From: SHZI01 sp038214295
GTDB lineage: Bacteria; Pseudomonadota; Gammaproteobacteria; Steroidobacterales; GCA-2729495
Assembly (NCBI GenBank): GCA_038214295.1
Contig: JBBQSA010000004.1
Coordinates: 37,185-101,184 of the forward strand
Length of the DNA stretch: 64,000 nucleotides
Direction of reading: 5' to 3'
The notes under the pieces are model-generated. The model searched no databases. It was not told where the DNA came from and saw nothing but the letters and a program-made list of their open reading frames with translations. How positions within the stretch are numbered: position 1 is the stretch's first letter; every line of letters starts with the position of its first letter. Positions 34,623 to 44,326 of this stretch are shown piece after piece. The position numbers and the translations under genes were made by a program.

Positions 34623-35584
34623 CTGCGTCGGCGCGCCGGCGACAGGCTGGTATCGCTGCCCTCACTGCCATTCTCGTGGTGGCCATCGCCACCGTCCTCG
34701 CCGTGAACCTGCTGTGGCAAAGCAGTGTGGACCTGCGCCGGACGGAGACACTGCTGCTGCAGGACCAGGCCCGGCAGTACGACCTCGGCGGCGAGGAGTT
34801 CGCCAAGTTCGGCCTGGCCCAGGACTTCCGCGACGACGGTGCCGGTGGCAGCGACACCCTCCGGGAGAGCTGGGCAAAGCCGCTGGCTTTTGACGTGGAA
34901 GCCGGCAAGCTCGAAGGCTACCTCCAGGACCAGCAAGGGCGCTTCAATCTCAACGGGCTGATCGGTGCGGATGGCAAGCCCGTTGCAGCAGTCACCGAGC
35001 AGTACGAACGACTGCTGCTGCTGCTGCCCCTTGAGCGCCCCCTGGACCCGGGTACCGCGCGGGCGCTGGTCGAGGCCACCGTCGACTGGCTCGATCCGGA
35101 CCAGTCACCCCTGCTCGACGGGGCCGAGGACGACCATTACACGAGCCTCACCCCGCCCTACCGCCCCGCCAACTTCTGGTTCACATCGACCAGCGAGCTG
35201 CTGGCCGTAAAAGGCTACACCGCCGAGATCTTCGTGGCACTTCAGCCCCACGTAGCGGCGCTGCCGATGCTGTCCAGCCTGGCTCCCTGGAATCTCAACG
35301 TGAACACCGCGACGCCCCTCGTGCTGGCATCCCTCCTGCCCAACGTCTCCGTCGCGGACGTGGAGCCGTTCCTCAATGGCGCCTATGACGACGTCAACGA
35401 TTTCAAGGCGGATTTCCCTGGCGGGGAGCAGATCCCGCCCCAGATCCCGTTGGACGTCGGTAGCAGCTGGTTCCTGCTGACCGTGACTGCGTCTATTGGC
35501 ACTGCGCAGTCCACTATGTACAGTCTCCTCGAGCGCAACGGCGAGACGGTGCGTACCCGGCGGCGAACCTTCGATGCCTACTGA
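34619..35584 (+). CDS. gspK: Type II secretion minor pseudopilin GspK
   Basis: Large minor pseudopilin that caps the tip; 321 residues. Leader MTASARRRQAG precedes IAALTAILVVAIATVLAVN, without Glu at +5, as expected for GspK. NVNTATPLVLASLLP in the helical insert domain is a GspK hallmark. GTG start overlaps the gspJ stop. Confidence 0.94.
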   Translation: MTASARRRQAGIAALTAILVVAIATVLAVNLLWQSSVDLRRTETLLLQDQARQYDLGGEEFAKFGLAQDFRDDGAGGSDTLRESWAKPLAFDVEAGKLEGYLQDQQGRFNLNGLIGADGKPVAAVTEQYERLLLLLPLERPLDPGTARALVEATVDWLDPDQSPLLDGAEDDHYTSLTPPYRPANFWFTSTSELLAVKGYTAEIFVALQPHVAALPMLSSLAPWNLNVNTATPLVLASLLPNVSVADVEPFLNGAYDDVNDFKADFPGGEQIPPQIPLDVGSSWFLLTVTASIGTAQSTMYSLLERNGETVRTRRRTFDAY

Positions 35585-35602
35585 AGCAATGCGACAGCAA
35601 CG

Positions 35603-36940
35603 ATGACCGAAACTCTAGTCATACGACTCCTGGCTGACGGCCAGGCTGCGGGCCAGACCGCGAGCCAGACCGTGGGCCAGACCGTGGGCCAGGCTGATGA
35701 CGGCAATGCCCCGGACGGCGGCCAGGCCGAGTGGGCCGTCGTCGACGCCACGGGAGCCTGCGTGCTCGCGCCCGCCACCGGTCCCCTGTTGCAGGCGGCG
35801 CCGCTGTGCGCCGGCCGGCGGACCGTGGTCCTGGTGCCGGCCGCCCGGGTGCTGCGCACCCGCGTCGACGTGCCGCTGAAGGGGGCGGCTCGCATCGCCC
35901 AGGCCCTCCCGTTCGCCCTCGAGGACACGCTCGCCGACGACGTGGAAGACCTGCACTTTGCCGCCGGCACCCGCTATCCCGATGACCAGGTCGCCGTGGC
36001 GGTGGTCCGCCGGGAATGGATCGATGCCTGGCAGTCCCGGCTCGCCGCGGCCGGCATCGCTGGCCAGGCGATGTACGCGGACAGCGACGGTGTCGTTGAT
36101 ATCACCGGGACCTCGACCCTTGTCCTCGAGGAGCAGCACGCGATGCTGCGGGATCCCGGCTGCGACCCCGTGATCTCCGATCTGGCCACCCTGGAGGGCC
36201 TGCTGGAACTCTGGTTGGCCCAGCCGCGGCCCCCGGCCGCCGACGGCGTCGTGCCGCCGCGGAACCTGCAGGTCTACGACGCGACTGTCGAGGGGCTGCC
36301 CAACCGCATCTGGGAGGAACTCCAGGAGCGGGTGGCCAGCCTGGAGGTGCGCCGGCTGCCTGATGGCGCCCTGCTGCGGCTTGGCGCCGCCATCGTGACG
36401 AGCCCCGGCGTCAACCTGCTGCAGGGCGACTACGCCCAGCGCACCAGCATGGGCAGCTACTGGCCCCGCTGGCGACTCGCAGCGGCGCTCGTCGCGACGC
36501 TGGCCGCCACCGTCATCGCGGCCGCGGGAGCCGACGCGTGGCGCCTCAGGCAGGAGGGTGCGGCCCTTGAAGCCGAGATCCGCGCGGCTGCCGACTTCAC
36601 GTTCCCCGGTGCCGATGCCGGGGGGAACCTGGGCGCACTGGTCGCCGCCCGCCTCGAGGGCAACAGTTCCGCCGCCCAGGGCGCCGCCAGCCGCCAGTTC
36701 CTGTACACCCTGCAGACCGTCGCGGTGGCCGTAGCAAAGACCGGCAACGCCACCATAGAGGGCATCAACTACCGGGCCGGCGTCATGGAACTGCAGGTTC
36801 GTGCGCCCAGTGCTGATGCGCTGGATACCATCCGCAAGTTTGTCGCCGAGGCGGGCCGGCTGCAGGCCGAGATCCAGTCGTCCAACGCGGCGGGCGACGA
36901 GATCCAGGGCCGCATTCGCATTTCGAGCAGTGGTGCCTGA
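35603..36940 (+). CDS. gspL: Type II secretion assembly-platform protein GspL
   Basis: Bitopic inner-membrane protein linking ATPase GspE to the pseudopilus. Residues 1-285 are the cytoplasmic actin-like domain (PLKGAARIAQALPFALEDTL), the membrane span is near residues 292-312, and a ferredoxin-like periplasmic domain follows. Near the N terminus (residues 13-32) a tandem tetrapeptide repeat, GQ(A/T)(A/V)-like, interrupts the first beta strands; it comes from a 12-bp DNA repeat. Such an insert is not usual for GspL. Confidence 0.92.
   Translation: MTETLVIRLLADGQAAGQTASQTVGQTVGQADDGNAPDGGQAEWAVVDATGACVLAPATGPLLQAAPLCAGRRTVVLVPAARVLRTRVDVPLKGAARIAQALPFALEDTLADDVEDLHFAAGTRYPDDQVAVAVVRREWIDAWQSRLAAAGIAGQAMYADSDGVVDITGTSTLVLEEQHAMLRDPGCDPVISDLATLEGLLELWLAQPRPPAADGVVPPRNLQVYDATVEGLPNRIWEELQERVASLEVRRLPDGALLRLGAAIVTSPGVNLLQGDYAQRTSMGSYWPRWRLAAALVATLAATVIAAAGADAWRLRQEGAALEAEIRAAADFTFPGADAGGNLGALVAARLEGNSSAAQGAASRQFLYTLQTVAVAVAKTGNATIEGINYRAGVMELQVRAPSADALDTIRKFVAEAGRLQAEIQSSNAAGDEIQGRIRISSSGA
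35639..35698 (+). repeat. Five tandem 12-bp units inside gspL
   Basis: Five in-frame 12-base units begin at 35639, 35651, 35663, 35675 and 35687, close to GGCCAGACCGTG. They encode GQAA, GQTA, SQTV, GQTV and GQAD. Units 3 and 4 differ by one base. Gain or loss of units would keep the frame. Confidence 0.9.
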
Positions 36941-36950
36941 GAGGCCGGTG

Positions 36951-37451
36951 ATGAATTCAGCAGCACTTCGTGACTGGTTCCAGAAGCTGGCGCCGCGTGA
37001 GCGGTGGATGGTCCTCGCGGCTGCCGCCTTCGCCCTGATCGCTCTCGTCTATGCGCTGGCACTCCAGCCTCTGTACGCCGCCCGCAGCCGGGCGGCGGCT
37101 GACGTGGAGGCCAAGCGCAGCCTGCTGGGCGAAATCGAGCAGGTGGCCCGGCGCTTCGGGCCCCAGGCAGGAGCAGCCCCCGTGGTGGCACCCGGCGCCG
37201 ACTCCCTCGTTGTGGTCATCGACCGCTCCACCCGCGAGCGCGGGCTCGGCGGCAACCTGAAACGCAATCAGCCGGAAGGCGCCAACGGCATTCGCCTGCG
37301 GCTCGAGAACGCCCCCTTCGACGACCTGACGGCATGGCTCGCCGAGGTCCAGGCCAGCCACGGTCTCGCCATCACGTCAGCATCGTTCGATCCCACGGGC
37401 GAGCCGGGGCGCGTCAACTCCAACCTCGTGCTCGAGCGCGTCGGACCCTAG
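36951..37451 (+). CDS. gspM: Type II secretion assembly-platform protein GspM
   Basis: 166 residues: short cytoplasmic N terminus (LRDWFQKLAPRERWMV), one membrane span (residues about 19-39), a coiled segment, and a periplasmic ferredoxin-like domain. It pairs with GspL. ATG 36951 directly follows a GTG, either could start; 10 bases after gspL. Confidence 0.92.
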   Translation: MNSAALRDWFQKLAPRERWMVLAAAAFALIALVYALALQPLYAARSRAAADVEAKRSLLGEIEQVARRFGPQAGAAPVVAPGADSLVVVIDRSTRERGLGGNLKRNQPEGANGIRLRLENAPFDDLTAWLAEVQASHGLAITSASFDPTGEPGRVNSNLVLERVGP

Positions 37452-37458
37452 CGGCAGG

Positions 37459-38211
37459 ATGCGTCAGTTTCGTCTCCTGGCCGGCGCTGGCGCTGCGGCG
37501 TTCCTGCTCGCAGTCATCGTCATGCTGCCGGCGCGGGTCGTGCTGTCCGGCATCGGACTGCCGCCCGGCCTGGTCAGCCACGTCGCCGGCACGATCTGGC
37601 GAGGTTCCGCCGGGCGGGTTTCGCTGGGCAGCCTTGCCTTCGGCCCGGTCAGCTGGAGCGCGTTGCCGGCACGGTTGCTGACGGGGCAGCTGGCGGCCGA
37701 CTTCGACGCCACCGTGCCCGACGGGTTTGCCAAGGGCAGGGTAGCCCTCGCGCTCGGCAACCGCGTAACGTTGCGGGACCTTACGGCCGCCGCGCCGCTT
37801 TCCTGGCTTGCTCCGGGCGTTGCGGCCGGCGGCGGGCAGCTGACGACGCGCTTCGAGCAGCTGACCATCCGCGCCGGCCGTGTCACTTCGGCTGTCGGCA
37901 AACTCGAGCTCGCCGGCGTCGTGCTGCCGATTCCGACGACGGGGCCGCAGCTGGGTCCCGGTACTTACGCAGTGACCTTTGCCGCCGACAATCTCGCTGC
38001 GGACCAGCCCCTGACCGGTGAACTGAAAGACGCCGGGGGGCCACTGGAAATCGCCGGTACCGTGACCATCACCCCGCCGCGCAGCTACGAGGTCAGCGGC
38101 ACCGCGAAGCCCCGCCCGGGGGCGCCGCCCGAATTGCGTGATGCCCTGCAGATGCTTGGCCCGGCCACGCCGGATGGCGGGCACGTGCTGAGCCTGGCCG
38201 GCACTTTCTAG
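37459..38211 (+). CDS. gspN: Type II secretion protein GspN
   Basis: 250 residues with an N-terminal membrane anchor and a beta-rich periplasmic domain; GTIWRGSAGRV and GPVSWSALPARLLTG are GspN-type. GspN is not essential in all systems and its role is unclear. It ends the operon; its TAG shares the palindrome CTAG with the stop of the convergent helicase gene. gspC, D, E and F are not in the window. Confidence 0.9.
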   Translation: MRQFRLLAGAGAAAFLLAVIVMLPARVVLSGIGLPPGLVSHVAGTIWRGSAGRVSLGSLAFGPVSWSALPARLLTGQLAADFDATVPDGFAKGRVALALGNRVTLRDLTAAAPLSWLAPGVAAGGGQLTTRFEQLTIRAGRVTSAVGKLELAGVVLPIPTTGPQLGPGTYAVTFAADNLAADQPLTGELKDAGGPLEIAGTVTITPPRSYEVSGTAKPRPGAPPELRDALQMLGPATPDGGHVLSLAGTF

Positions 38212-41200
38212 TCCAGGCCGGGTTCCACGACCTGCATCCGCTGGAGCAGCGGAAAGTACAAGGCCGTGCGGATGGTGGTCTGCTCGAGGCGTCCGAATGC
38301 CAGCCGGTAGGTCTGCAGCTGGGCGGCGTAGCGCTCTACCTCCGACTGGATGAAGGCGGGCTGATCGCCGCCCTCGTGACTGCCGGTCTTGTAGTCGATG
38401 ATCCAGCGGATGCCGTCCGCGTCGATGAATGCCCGGTCGATCACCAGCTTCCGGAAGCGGCCACCCTCCACCACCGTAACGGCATACTCATTGAGGCAGC
38501 CCCGGTGTTCGGCCGAGAGCAGCCAGCGTCCCGTCGGGTCGCTGAGTGCCGACTGCAAGGCCGTGACTACCCGTTCGGTCGCCTTGTCGAGAGCCGCGGC
38601 CTCGACGCCCTGCCGGAGCAGCAGCCGCCGGAACCGGGGCCGCAGCGCTTCAAGGCGGACATCCGCATACCGGTCCACGCCGTCGACAGCCATCTGCTGC
38701 AGCCAGCGGTGGGCGACCGAGCCCGCCTGGCGCGCCCAGGCACTTGCCCAGTCGTAGGCGACCAGTGTCCGGACCGTCACCAGCGCCGGTGCGGGCAGCG
38801 GCATGCCGGGCGGCGCTGACGGCCGGTGCCAGTCCGCCGGCAGCCGGTGGAGTGGCGGCTGGCGCCACTGTAGGCCAGAGTCGGAGTCAGGGTCGGCGCC
38901 AAGATAGACAGCAGGGTCGTCGGCCGTCTCGTCCGCTGCCATGGCGGGCGGCGTTGAGGCAACCCTGGGCCAGGTGGCGCCCAGCACCGGCCACAACCGG
39001 TCCAGCAGGCTGCCCCGCGCCGGGCGGGCGTCGCCCCCCTCCACCACCCGCCGCCTGACCGGCTGGACCTGCCCAAACAGGTGCAGGCGTTCCCGGGCAC
39101 GGGTGACCGCGACGTAGAGCAGCCGGTCGGTTTCGGCCAGGTCCTGCTGGGCTCGCAGGTTCCAGAGCAGCTCGTACAGCGGGTCATTCGCCGCGCCGCT
39201 CGCATTCACCGGCGCGAGCAGCAGGTCCAGGGACCCCGGCTGCGCGAGTTCCTGCCAGAGGAGTGCCGGGCGACCCTCCCGCCGGATGCCCCGGCCCAAC
39301 GCCGGCACAATGACCGTGTCGAACTGCAGGCCCTTGGCCTTGTGGATCGTAATCACCTGCACCGCGGCGCCGGGCTCTGGCAGCGAGCCCCGCATCTTGT
39401 CCAGAGACCGTGCGAGGGCCTCCATGTCCGCACAGTCGCCGCCAACATCATGGCGTCCGATTTCGTCGAGGATCAGGTCGGCGAGAGGCAGTTCGTGGCC
39501 AGCGGCGACGGGACCGCCGACCTCCAGCCAGACGCCCTCGACAACATCCCGCAGCGGGATCTGCCCCAGGCGGCCGAGACCGGACCTGAAGGCCGCCGTC
39601 ACACGGGCGAGTCGCGCCCTGCCATCGGCTGTCAGCTCGTCCCCGGCGGCGGGATCCTGCGCCAGGTGGCAGGCCCGCTCGTAGAGACTTTGCCCGTCCG
39701 GCGTACCGGCAAGGCGGAGCAGATCCGCCAGCGACAGCCCGCACCAGGGCGCGCGGAACACGGTCAGCCAGGCCAGCCGGTCGCCCGTGTGGACGAGCGC
39801 GCGGGTGATGGCAAGGAGGTCGTGGGTGAGAGCTGTACGCCCGACCGCGACGAGGTCGGTGGCCGCCAGCGGGATCGTTGCGGCCCGGAGCGCCGCCAGC
39901 AGGTGGGCCGCGTGGCTCCGGCTCCGCACGAGAATGCCAATGCTGCCTCCCGGGCGGTCCGCGAGCGCATCGACGACGACCCGCACGATGTCGTCGGCTT
40001 CCGCATCGGGCCGCTCCCAGGCGGACGCGTGGAGGGTGACGGCCCCCGGATTCCTGTCCGGACCAGACCGTGCGGCCACGCTGGGTGCAAACGAAATCGC
40101 GCTGCTCACCAGGTCATCCGTTGCGGGGAACACCCGTGCGAACGTGTCATTGGTCCAGCTCACCAGCGCGGGAATGGAGCGGAAATTGGCCCTCAGCCGG
40201 ACGAATTCCAGGACGACTCCCGGCAGTCCGTGGTCCCTGACATCCAGGAAGAGACGGACCTCCGCCTGGCGGAAGCGGTAGACCGACTGCATCGGGTCAC
40301 CGACAAGAAACAGCGTGCGTCCGTCGCCCGAGCTCCAGCCCCGGGTCAGCGCGCGCAGCAGAGCGTACTGGGCCTCGGAAGTGTCCTGAAACTCGTCGAG
40401 CAGCAGGTGCTGGAGCCGCCCGTCGACCCGCAACGCAAGGCTGCTCGGGTCACTCTCGTCGCCCAGGGCCGCCCTCGCCTCCGCCGCGATTTCCGCGTAG
40501 TCCGTCGCGCCCTCAGCCGCAAACACCAGCTTGAGCTCGGCTGCAGCGAAGGGCAGTAGCCGAAGCAAGGCGTCCAGCGCGCTCCATTGCACGCCGGAGT
40601 AGTGCGGCGCCGGGAGCTTCTGCACGCTCATGAACGCGTCCAGCAGCCGGCCGGCGGCGCGCAGCGCGCCGAGCACTTCCTGCGCGTGGGCCTTCAGGCC
40701 CTTCTGCTCAGGCGGGAATCCCTCGCGCACGGTGAGGCTCTTGCGCCAGTCGTTCTTGCCGGTCAGCAGGGTCGCCGCCGCGAATTTCCACCAGGCTGCG
40801 CGGTTGGCCAGCGGCTGGTCCGCCGTGCCCGGCGCCAGTGACAGACCACGGTTGATCGCGGCCGCGTGCACGATCTCGGCAAGCGCGTCGCGCTGCCCGG
40901 CCGGAATGCCGGCCTCTACCCGCTCCAGTTCGCGCTCAACCAGGCGCGCGAGGCTCGCCTCGAGCTCCCGCCGGGCAGCGTCCAGGTCCAGGCCGGCTCC
41001 GATGAACGGCAGCCACTGGTCGCGACGCGCGAGCAGCCCGGCGAGGAGTTGTTCGGCACGGCCCGGATCGTTGTCCAGGTGCCGCAGCAGGTCGGCGACG
41101 GCCGCGCCGGCTCCGTCGGGCTCGCCAAGCATCCGCAGCGCACCGCGGCTGGCAAGACGGTAGAGCCGGTCGGGCTGCTCCGCCACCGGCCGCAGGACAC

Positions 41201-41615
41201 TGGCGCCGGCACTGACCGGCGCACTGCGGGCCAGGGCGGCGTTGAGAGCGTCGATGGTGCTGATACGCAGCCGGGCGGGATGCCGGGCGAGCTGCCAGCC
41301 ACGGTCCCCGTCCCGGGCCTGTACGGCGGTCACCAGCGTCTGCAGCGCCGGGCTGGTGCCGCCGGTGGACCCGCCTGCCGCATCACCCGCCAGCGCACCC
41401 ACGATGCGCCGCTGCATCTCCGCCGCCGCCTTGCGCGTGAAGGTCACCGCGAGGATCTCTTCCGGTTCCGAGGCCTGGGCAAGCAGCCGCAGGTAGCGCT
41501 GGACCAGCAGTTCTGTCTTGCCGGCGCCCGCTGGCGCCTGGACAAGGAATGACCGGCGCGTGTCCAGCGCACGCTGCCGTTCGGCGGCGTCCGGTGCCAC
41601 AGGCGGCGCCGTCAT
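38208..41615 (-). CDS. UvrD/RecB-like helicase-nuclease (AddA-like)
   Basis: 1135-residue superfamily 1A helicase fused to a RecB-type nuclease. Walker A is APAGAGKTELLVQRY (about residues 27-41), Walker B LLLDEFQDTS, motif VTIHKAKGLQFDTV-like (VITIHKAKGL) and VAVTRARERL are present, and the C-terminal nuclease shows VIDRAFID and IIDYKTG. Together with the next-listed gene it should process double-strand DNA ends for recombination, like RecBCD/AddAB. Its start overlaps the end of the upstream AddB-like gene by 4 bases. Confidence 0.9.
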   Translation of the reverse strand: MTAPPVAPDAAERQRALDTRRSFLVQAPAGAGKTELLVQRYLRLLAQASEPEEILAVTFTRKAAAEMQRRIVGALAGDAAGGSTGGTSPALQTLVTAVQARDGDRGWQLARHPARLRISTIDALNAALARSAPVSAGASVLRPVAEQPDRLYRLASRGALRMLGEPDGAGAAVADLLRHLDNDPGRAEQLLAGLLARRDQWLPFIGAGLDLDAARRELEASLARLVERELERVEAGIPAGQRDALAEIVHAAAINRGLSLAPGTADQPLANRAAWWKFAAATLLTGKNDWRKSLTVREGFPPEQKGLKAHAQEVLGALRAAGRLLDAFMSVQKLPAPHYSGVQWSALDALLRLLPFAAAELKLVFAAEGATDYAEIAAEARAALGDESDPSSLALRVDGRLQHLLLDEFQDTSEAQYALLRALTRGWSSGDGRTLFLVGDPMQSVYRFRQAEVRLFLDVRDHGLPGVVLEFVRLRANFRSIPALVSWTNDTFARVFPATDDLVSSAISFAPSVAARSGPDRNPGAVTLHASAWERPDAEADDIVRVVVDALADRPGGSIGILVRSRSHAAHLLAALRAATIPLAATDLVAVGRTALTHDLLAITRALVHTGDRLAWLTVFRAPWCGLSLADLLRLAGTPDGQSLYERACHLAQDPAAGDELTADGRARLARVTAAFRSGLGRLGQIPLRDVVEGVWLEVGGPVAAGHELPLADLILDEIGRHDVGGDCADMEALARSLDKMRGSLPEPGAAVQVITIHKAKGLQFDTVIVPALGRGIRREGRPALLWQELAQPGSLDLLLAPVNASGAANDPLYELLWNLRAQQDLAETDRLLYVAVTRARERLHLFGQVQPVRRRVVEGGDARPARGSLLDRLWPVLGATWPRVASTPPAMAADETADDPAVYLGADPDSDSGLQWRQPPLHRLPADWHRPSAPPGMPLPAPALVTVRTLVAYDWASAWARQAGSVAHRWLQQMAVDGVDRYADVRLEALRPRFRRLLLRQGVEAAALDKATERVVTALQSALSDPTGRWLLSAEHRGCLNEYAVTVVEGGRFRKLVIDRAFIDADGIRWIIDYKTGSHEGGDQPAFIQSEVERYAAQLQTYRLAFGRLEQTTIRTALYFPLLQRMQVVEPGLD

Positions 41616-44281
41616 TCCTCAGCCCCTTCCGGAAGACCGTCGTCGTCTGCAACTGGGAGGAAGTCGTGAATCCGGGTCAATCCGGCAAACTGGCCGCCCG
41701 CCGTGCGCTCATCGGCCGGATTTACGCGGAAATCCCCGGCGCAGAATTCCCCGGCCAGCGTCTCAAGCTGGACCCGCCAGCGCTCCAGCGCGCCGGGCCA
41801 GTCGAGGCTGACGTCCCTGAAGTACTGAGCCGCGGTCTTCATGCCGTTGATGTCCAGGCCGTCAGCGCCAATCCCGCGCAGAAGCCCGCCACCCGGACGG
41901 AGCTGGATGACCGCCAGACCGCGGCTGCCAGCGGTCACGGCGTAGAGCGGCAACTGGCTCTCGGGCAGGCGTGGCCGCTTCCAGCCCCCGAAGGCGAACT
42001 GGCCGGTCTTGTAGTCGAGCACCAGTTCGCCGTCATCCTCCAGGCGATCCAGCCGGTCCAAGCGCACGCTGAGTTCCAGCAGCCCGACCCGCACCCGGCG
42101 CTCGACCTCGGTCACCACGTCGAAGGCTGGCCGTGCCTTGTCGAGTTCACGCAGGCTCAGCACCAGCGCCCACAGGCGTTCCTCCTCTAGGGGCCGCAGA
42201 TGATCCAGGAACGCGTCGCCGGCCGGGAGGAACTCATCGAGGACGCCCCCGACGAGGCCGGCAAAGGCCTCCCGCAGCTCGCTGGTGCCGGGTCCACCAA
42301 GCCCACGGGAACAGGCCGGCAACCGGTACAGGCGCTCGAAGAGCCGGTGCACGATCCGGCCGCGAGTGGCGAGATCCAGCGGCCGCGCCGGCGGATCAAG
42401 GGCCGCCCCGCGCAAGCGGATCTCGACAAACGCACGCGCGGGACAGATCGCCTGCAGGGCCAGCACACGGGCGCCCCCGGGCACGGCGGTTGCGGACGGC
42501 AGTGCCGGCGCGACGTCGGTGGCGCACTCCTCCAGCGCCGCCGAGGCGGCGATCCGTTCCCGGTCAGGGTAAAGGACCTGGGTAGTTCCACCCGGCTCGT
42601 CGCCAGGCCCATCGAGACCCGCCAGCAACGGGCTCGGCAAAGTTTCCGTCTCGTCCCACTGGGCGGGCCAGCTCAGGACCAGCTCGCCGGCCGAGGCCAG
42701 CAGCCGGCTGAAGCGACGGCGGGTGTGGGCCTCGAGTGTCGCGGGGGCCGCCTCCGGTATTCCGACCGCCTGCTGCAACGCTAGCGGAATCAGCGGGTGG
42801 GGACGCGCTGGCGGGGGCCACTCGTCGGCCGTGAGGCCGCAAACCCAGAGGGCGTCGAAGTCCTGCCCCTCGGCCTCGCGCAGCGTCAGGACCTGGATGG
42901 CGCCGGCCGGGCTCTCCGGTTCGAAGGCCCGGTCCCGCGCCTGCTGGGTGAGAAGCTCCAGCGCGGCGCCCAGGGCAAGCGTGCCCGCCACCTCGTCGGT
43001 CCCGGCAAAGGATTCCAGCAGGTGCTGCCAGGCCTCAGCCGCCTGGTACTCCTCGCTTGCCAGGCTCCTGTCGCCCGGCCAGCCGGCCGCCATCAGCCAG
43101 GCCGTGAAGTGGCCTGCCCACTCGCTCGGCGGCCGCTGACGACGGCGCTCGGTAGCCGCCAGGCCGTCTGCCTGGCGCCAGCAGCCCCGGGCCATGCTGG
43201 CGTCCTCCCCGAGGATGCGCAGGAGCGTCGGGACGCGGATACGCTCGAGGGGCAGGCGACGCAGCCGGAGTTCCGCGCCGGCCCGGCTGCCGCGCTCCGC
43301 CTCGGCGCCCACCAGGTAGGCGGAGCGCAACAGCAGGCTCGCCTCCTCGAAGCTGGCATCACTCGTCAGCAGCCGGAGCACGCCGAGCGCACAGGCCACG
43401 ACCGGGTAATCCACCAGACTACGACCGATGGCGAGGGCGACGGGCCGCGATCGCGGCTCCCTGAGTTGCCAGCCGGGCGCCAGGATCCCGAGCGCCGTCC
43501 GGCGTACTTGCCCGGCGTCCTGCTCGAGATCGGGCGTGATGATCGCCACGCTAGCTCCCGAATCCTTCGTCGCGTGGCCCGCGGCCCAGCGGCAGGCCCG
43601 CGCCAGCTCATCGCGCTCGTCACTGGCCGATACGACGAGGCAGTGACCCGCACGCGCAGGCGGCGCGCTGCGGTGGACACTGGCTCCCGCCTCTTCCAGC
43701 GCCGCCGCGAGAGCCGCGAGAGACGGCGTCCAGGGCTCGAAGCCTGCGAAGCCGAGCGTGCTCTCTCCGGCAGCCCGGGCCGCCGTGCCATCGCTTCCCA
43801 GGGCGGTGAGCAGTCCACCGCTGTCCAGCCAGCCGCGCCGCGCCAGTTCGGCGGCATAGGCCGCTACCCAGCCGGCAAATGCCCGGCTGTCGTCGGACTC
43901 CGCGGCCGCCGCGAGATCCTGCGGCCGGATGCCCCAGGACTGACACAGGCGCCAGCCATTCGCCACCAGCGGGACGATGACGCCCGCATCCGGCCGGTGC
44001 GCGCCTCCGCGCAAGAGCACCCGGCGCCAGACGAGACGGCTCTCGTTCTCGGCCAGCAGACGGAGCCTGCCGAGCAGCCGTTCCCCCACGGCGTTAGCTT
44101 CCCAGGCGCGGCGCAGCCAGGCATCCAGCGGGAGCACGTCGGCCGTGGGCCAGGCGCGCGCGCCCGCGGCCAACCGGGCCTGGTCGTGCCGAAGCTGGAT
44201 CTGCCTCGCGAGGCGGGGGGTGGCGGTCACGATGGTGCCGCCGCCGGTGAGTACCTCGGCGCTCGCTGAGCCGTCGATCAT
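41612..44281 (-). CDS. PD-(D/E)XK nuclease, AddB-like ('probable DNA repair protein' family)
   Basis: 889 residues, partner of the AddA-like gene downstream. A helicase-like N-terminal part lacks a P-loop (TIVTATPRLARQIQL). The C-terminal nuclease has LSVRLDRLDRLEDDGELVLDYKTG with the Asp and Asp-x-Lys catalytic residues. The first iron-sulfur cysteine is present in AICPARAFVEIRL, but the usual C-x2-C-x5-C after the nuclease is replaced by ADERTAGGQFAGLTRI, so the cluster is probably lost. Follows the aminotransferase by 45 bases. Confidence 0.85.
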   Translation of the reverse strand: MIDGSASAEVLTGGGTIVTATPRLARQIQLRHDQARLAAGARAWPTADVLPLDAWLRRAWEANAVGERLLGRLRLLAENESRLVWRRVLLRGGAHRPDAGVIVPLVANGWRLCQSWGIRPQDLAAAAESDDSRAFAGWVAAYAAELARRGWLDSGGLLTALGSDGTAARAAGESTLGFAGFEPWTPSLAALAAALEEAGASVHRSAPPARAGHCLVVSASDERDELARACRWAAGHATKDSGASVAIITPDLEQDAGQVRRTALGILAPGWQLREPRSRPVALAIGRSLVDYPVVACALGVLRLLTSDASFEEASLLLRSAYLVGAEAERGSRAGAELRLRRLPLERIRVPTLLRILGEDASMARGCWRQADGLAATERRRQRPPSEWAGHFTAWLMAAGWPGDRSLASEEYQAAEAWQHLLESFAGTDEVAGTLALGAALELLTQQARDRAFEPESPAGAIQVLTLREAEGQDFDALWVCGLTADEWPPPARPHPLIPLALQQAVGIPEAAPATLEAHTRRRFSRLLASAGELVLSWPAQWDETETLPSPLLAGLDGPGDEPGGTTQVLYPDRERIAASAALEECATDVAPALPSATAVPGGARVLALQAICPARAFVEIRLRGAALDPPARPLDLATRGRIVHRLFERLYRLPACSRGLGGPGTSELREAFAGLVGGVLDEFLPAGDAFLDHLRPLEEERLWALVLSLRELDKARPAFDVVTEVERRVRVGLLELSVRLDRLDRLEDDGELVLDYKTGQFAFGGWKRPRLPESQLPLYAVTAGSRGLAVIQLRPGGGLLRGIGADGLDINGMKTAAQYFRDVSLDWPGALERWRVQLETLAGEFCAGDFRVNPADERTAGGQFAGLTRIHDFLPVADDDGLPEGAEE

Positions 44282-44326
44282 TCCTGCCGCGGCCCGTGGC
44301 CGGCGACTGGACGCCGAGTCCGGACG

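Noticed and set aside
35639..35698. Tandem repeat as a CRISPR or VNTR-only element
   Set aside because: Units are contiguous, without spacers, and lie in frame inside gspL, so this is a coding repeat, not CRISPR.
39081..40559. 492-codon plus-strand open frame
   Set aside because: Antisense to the AddA-like helicase gene.
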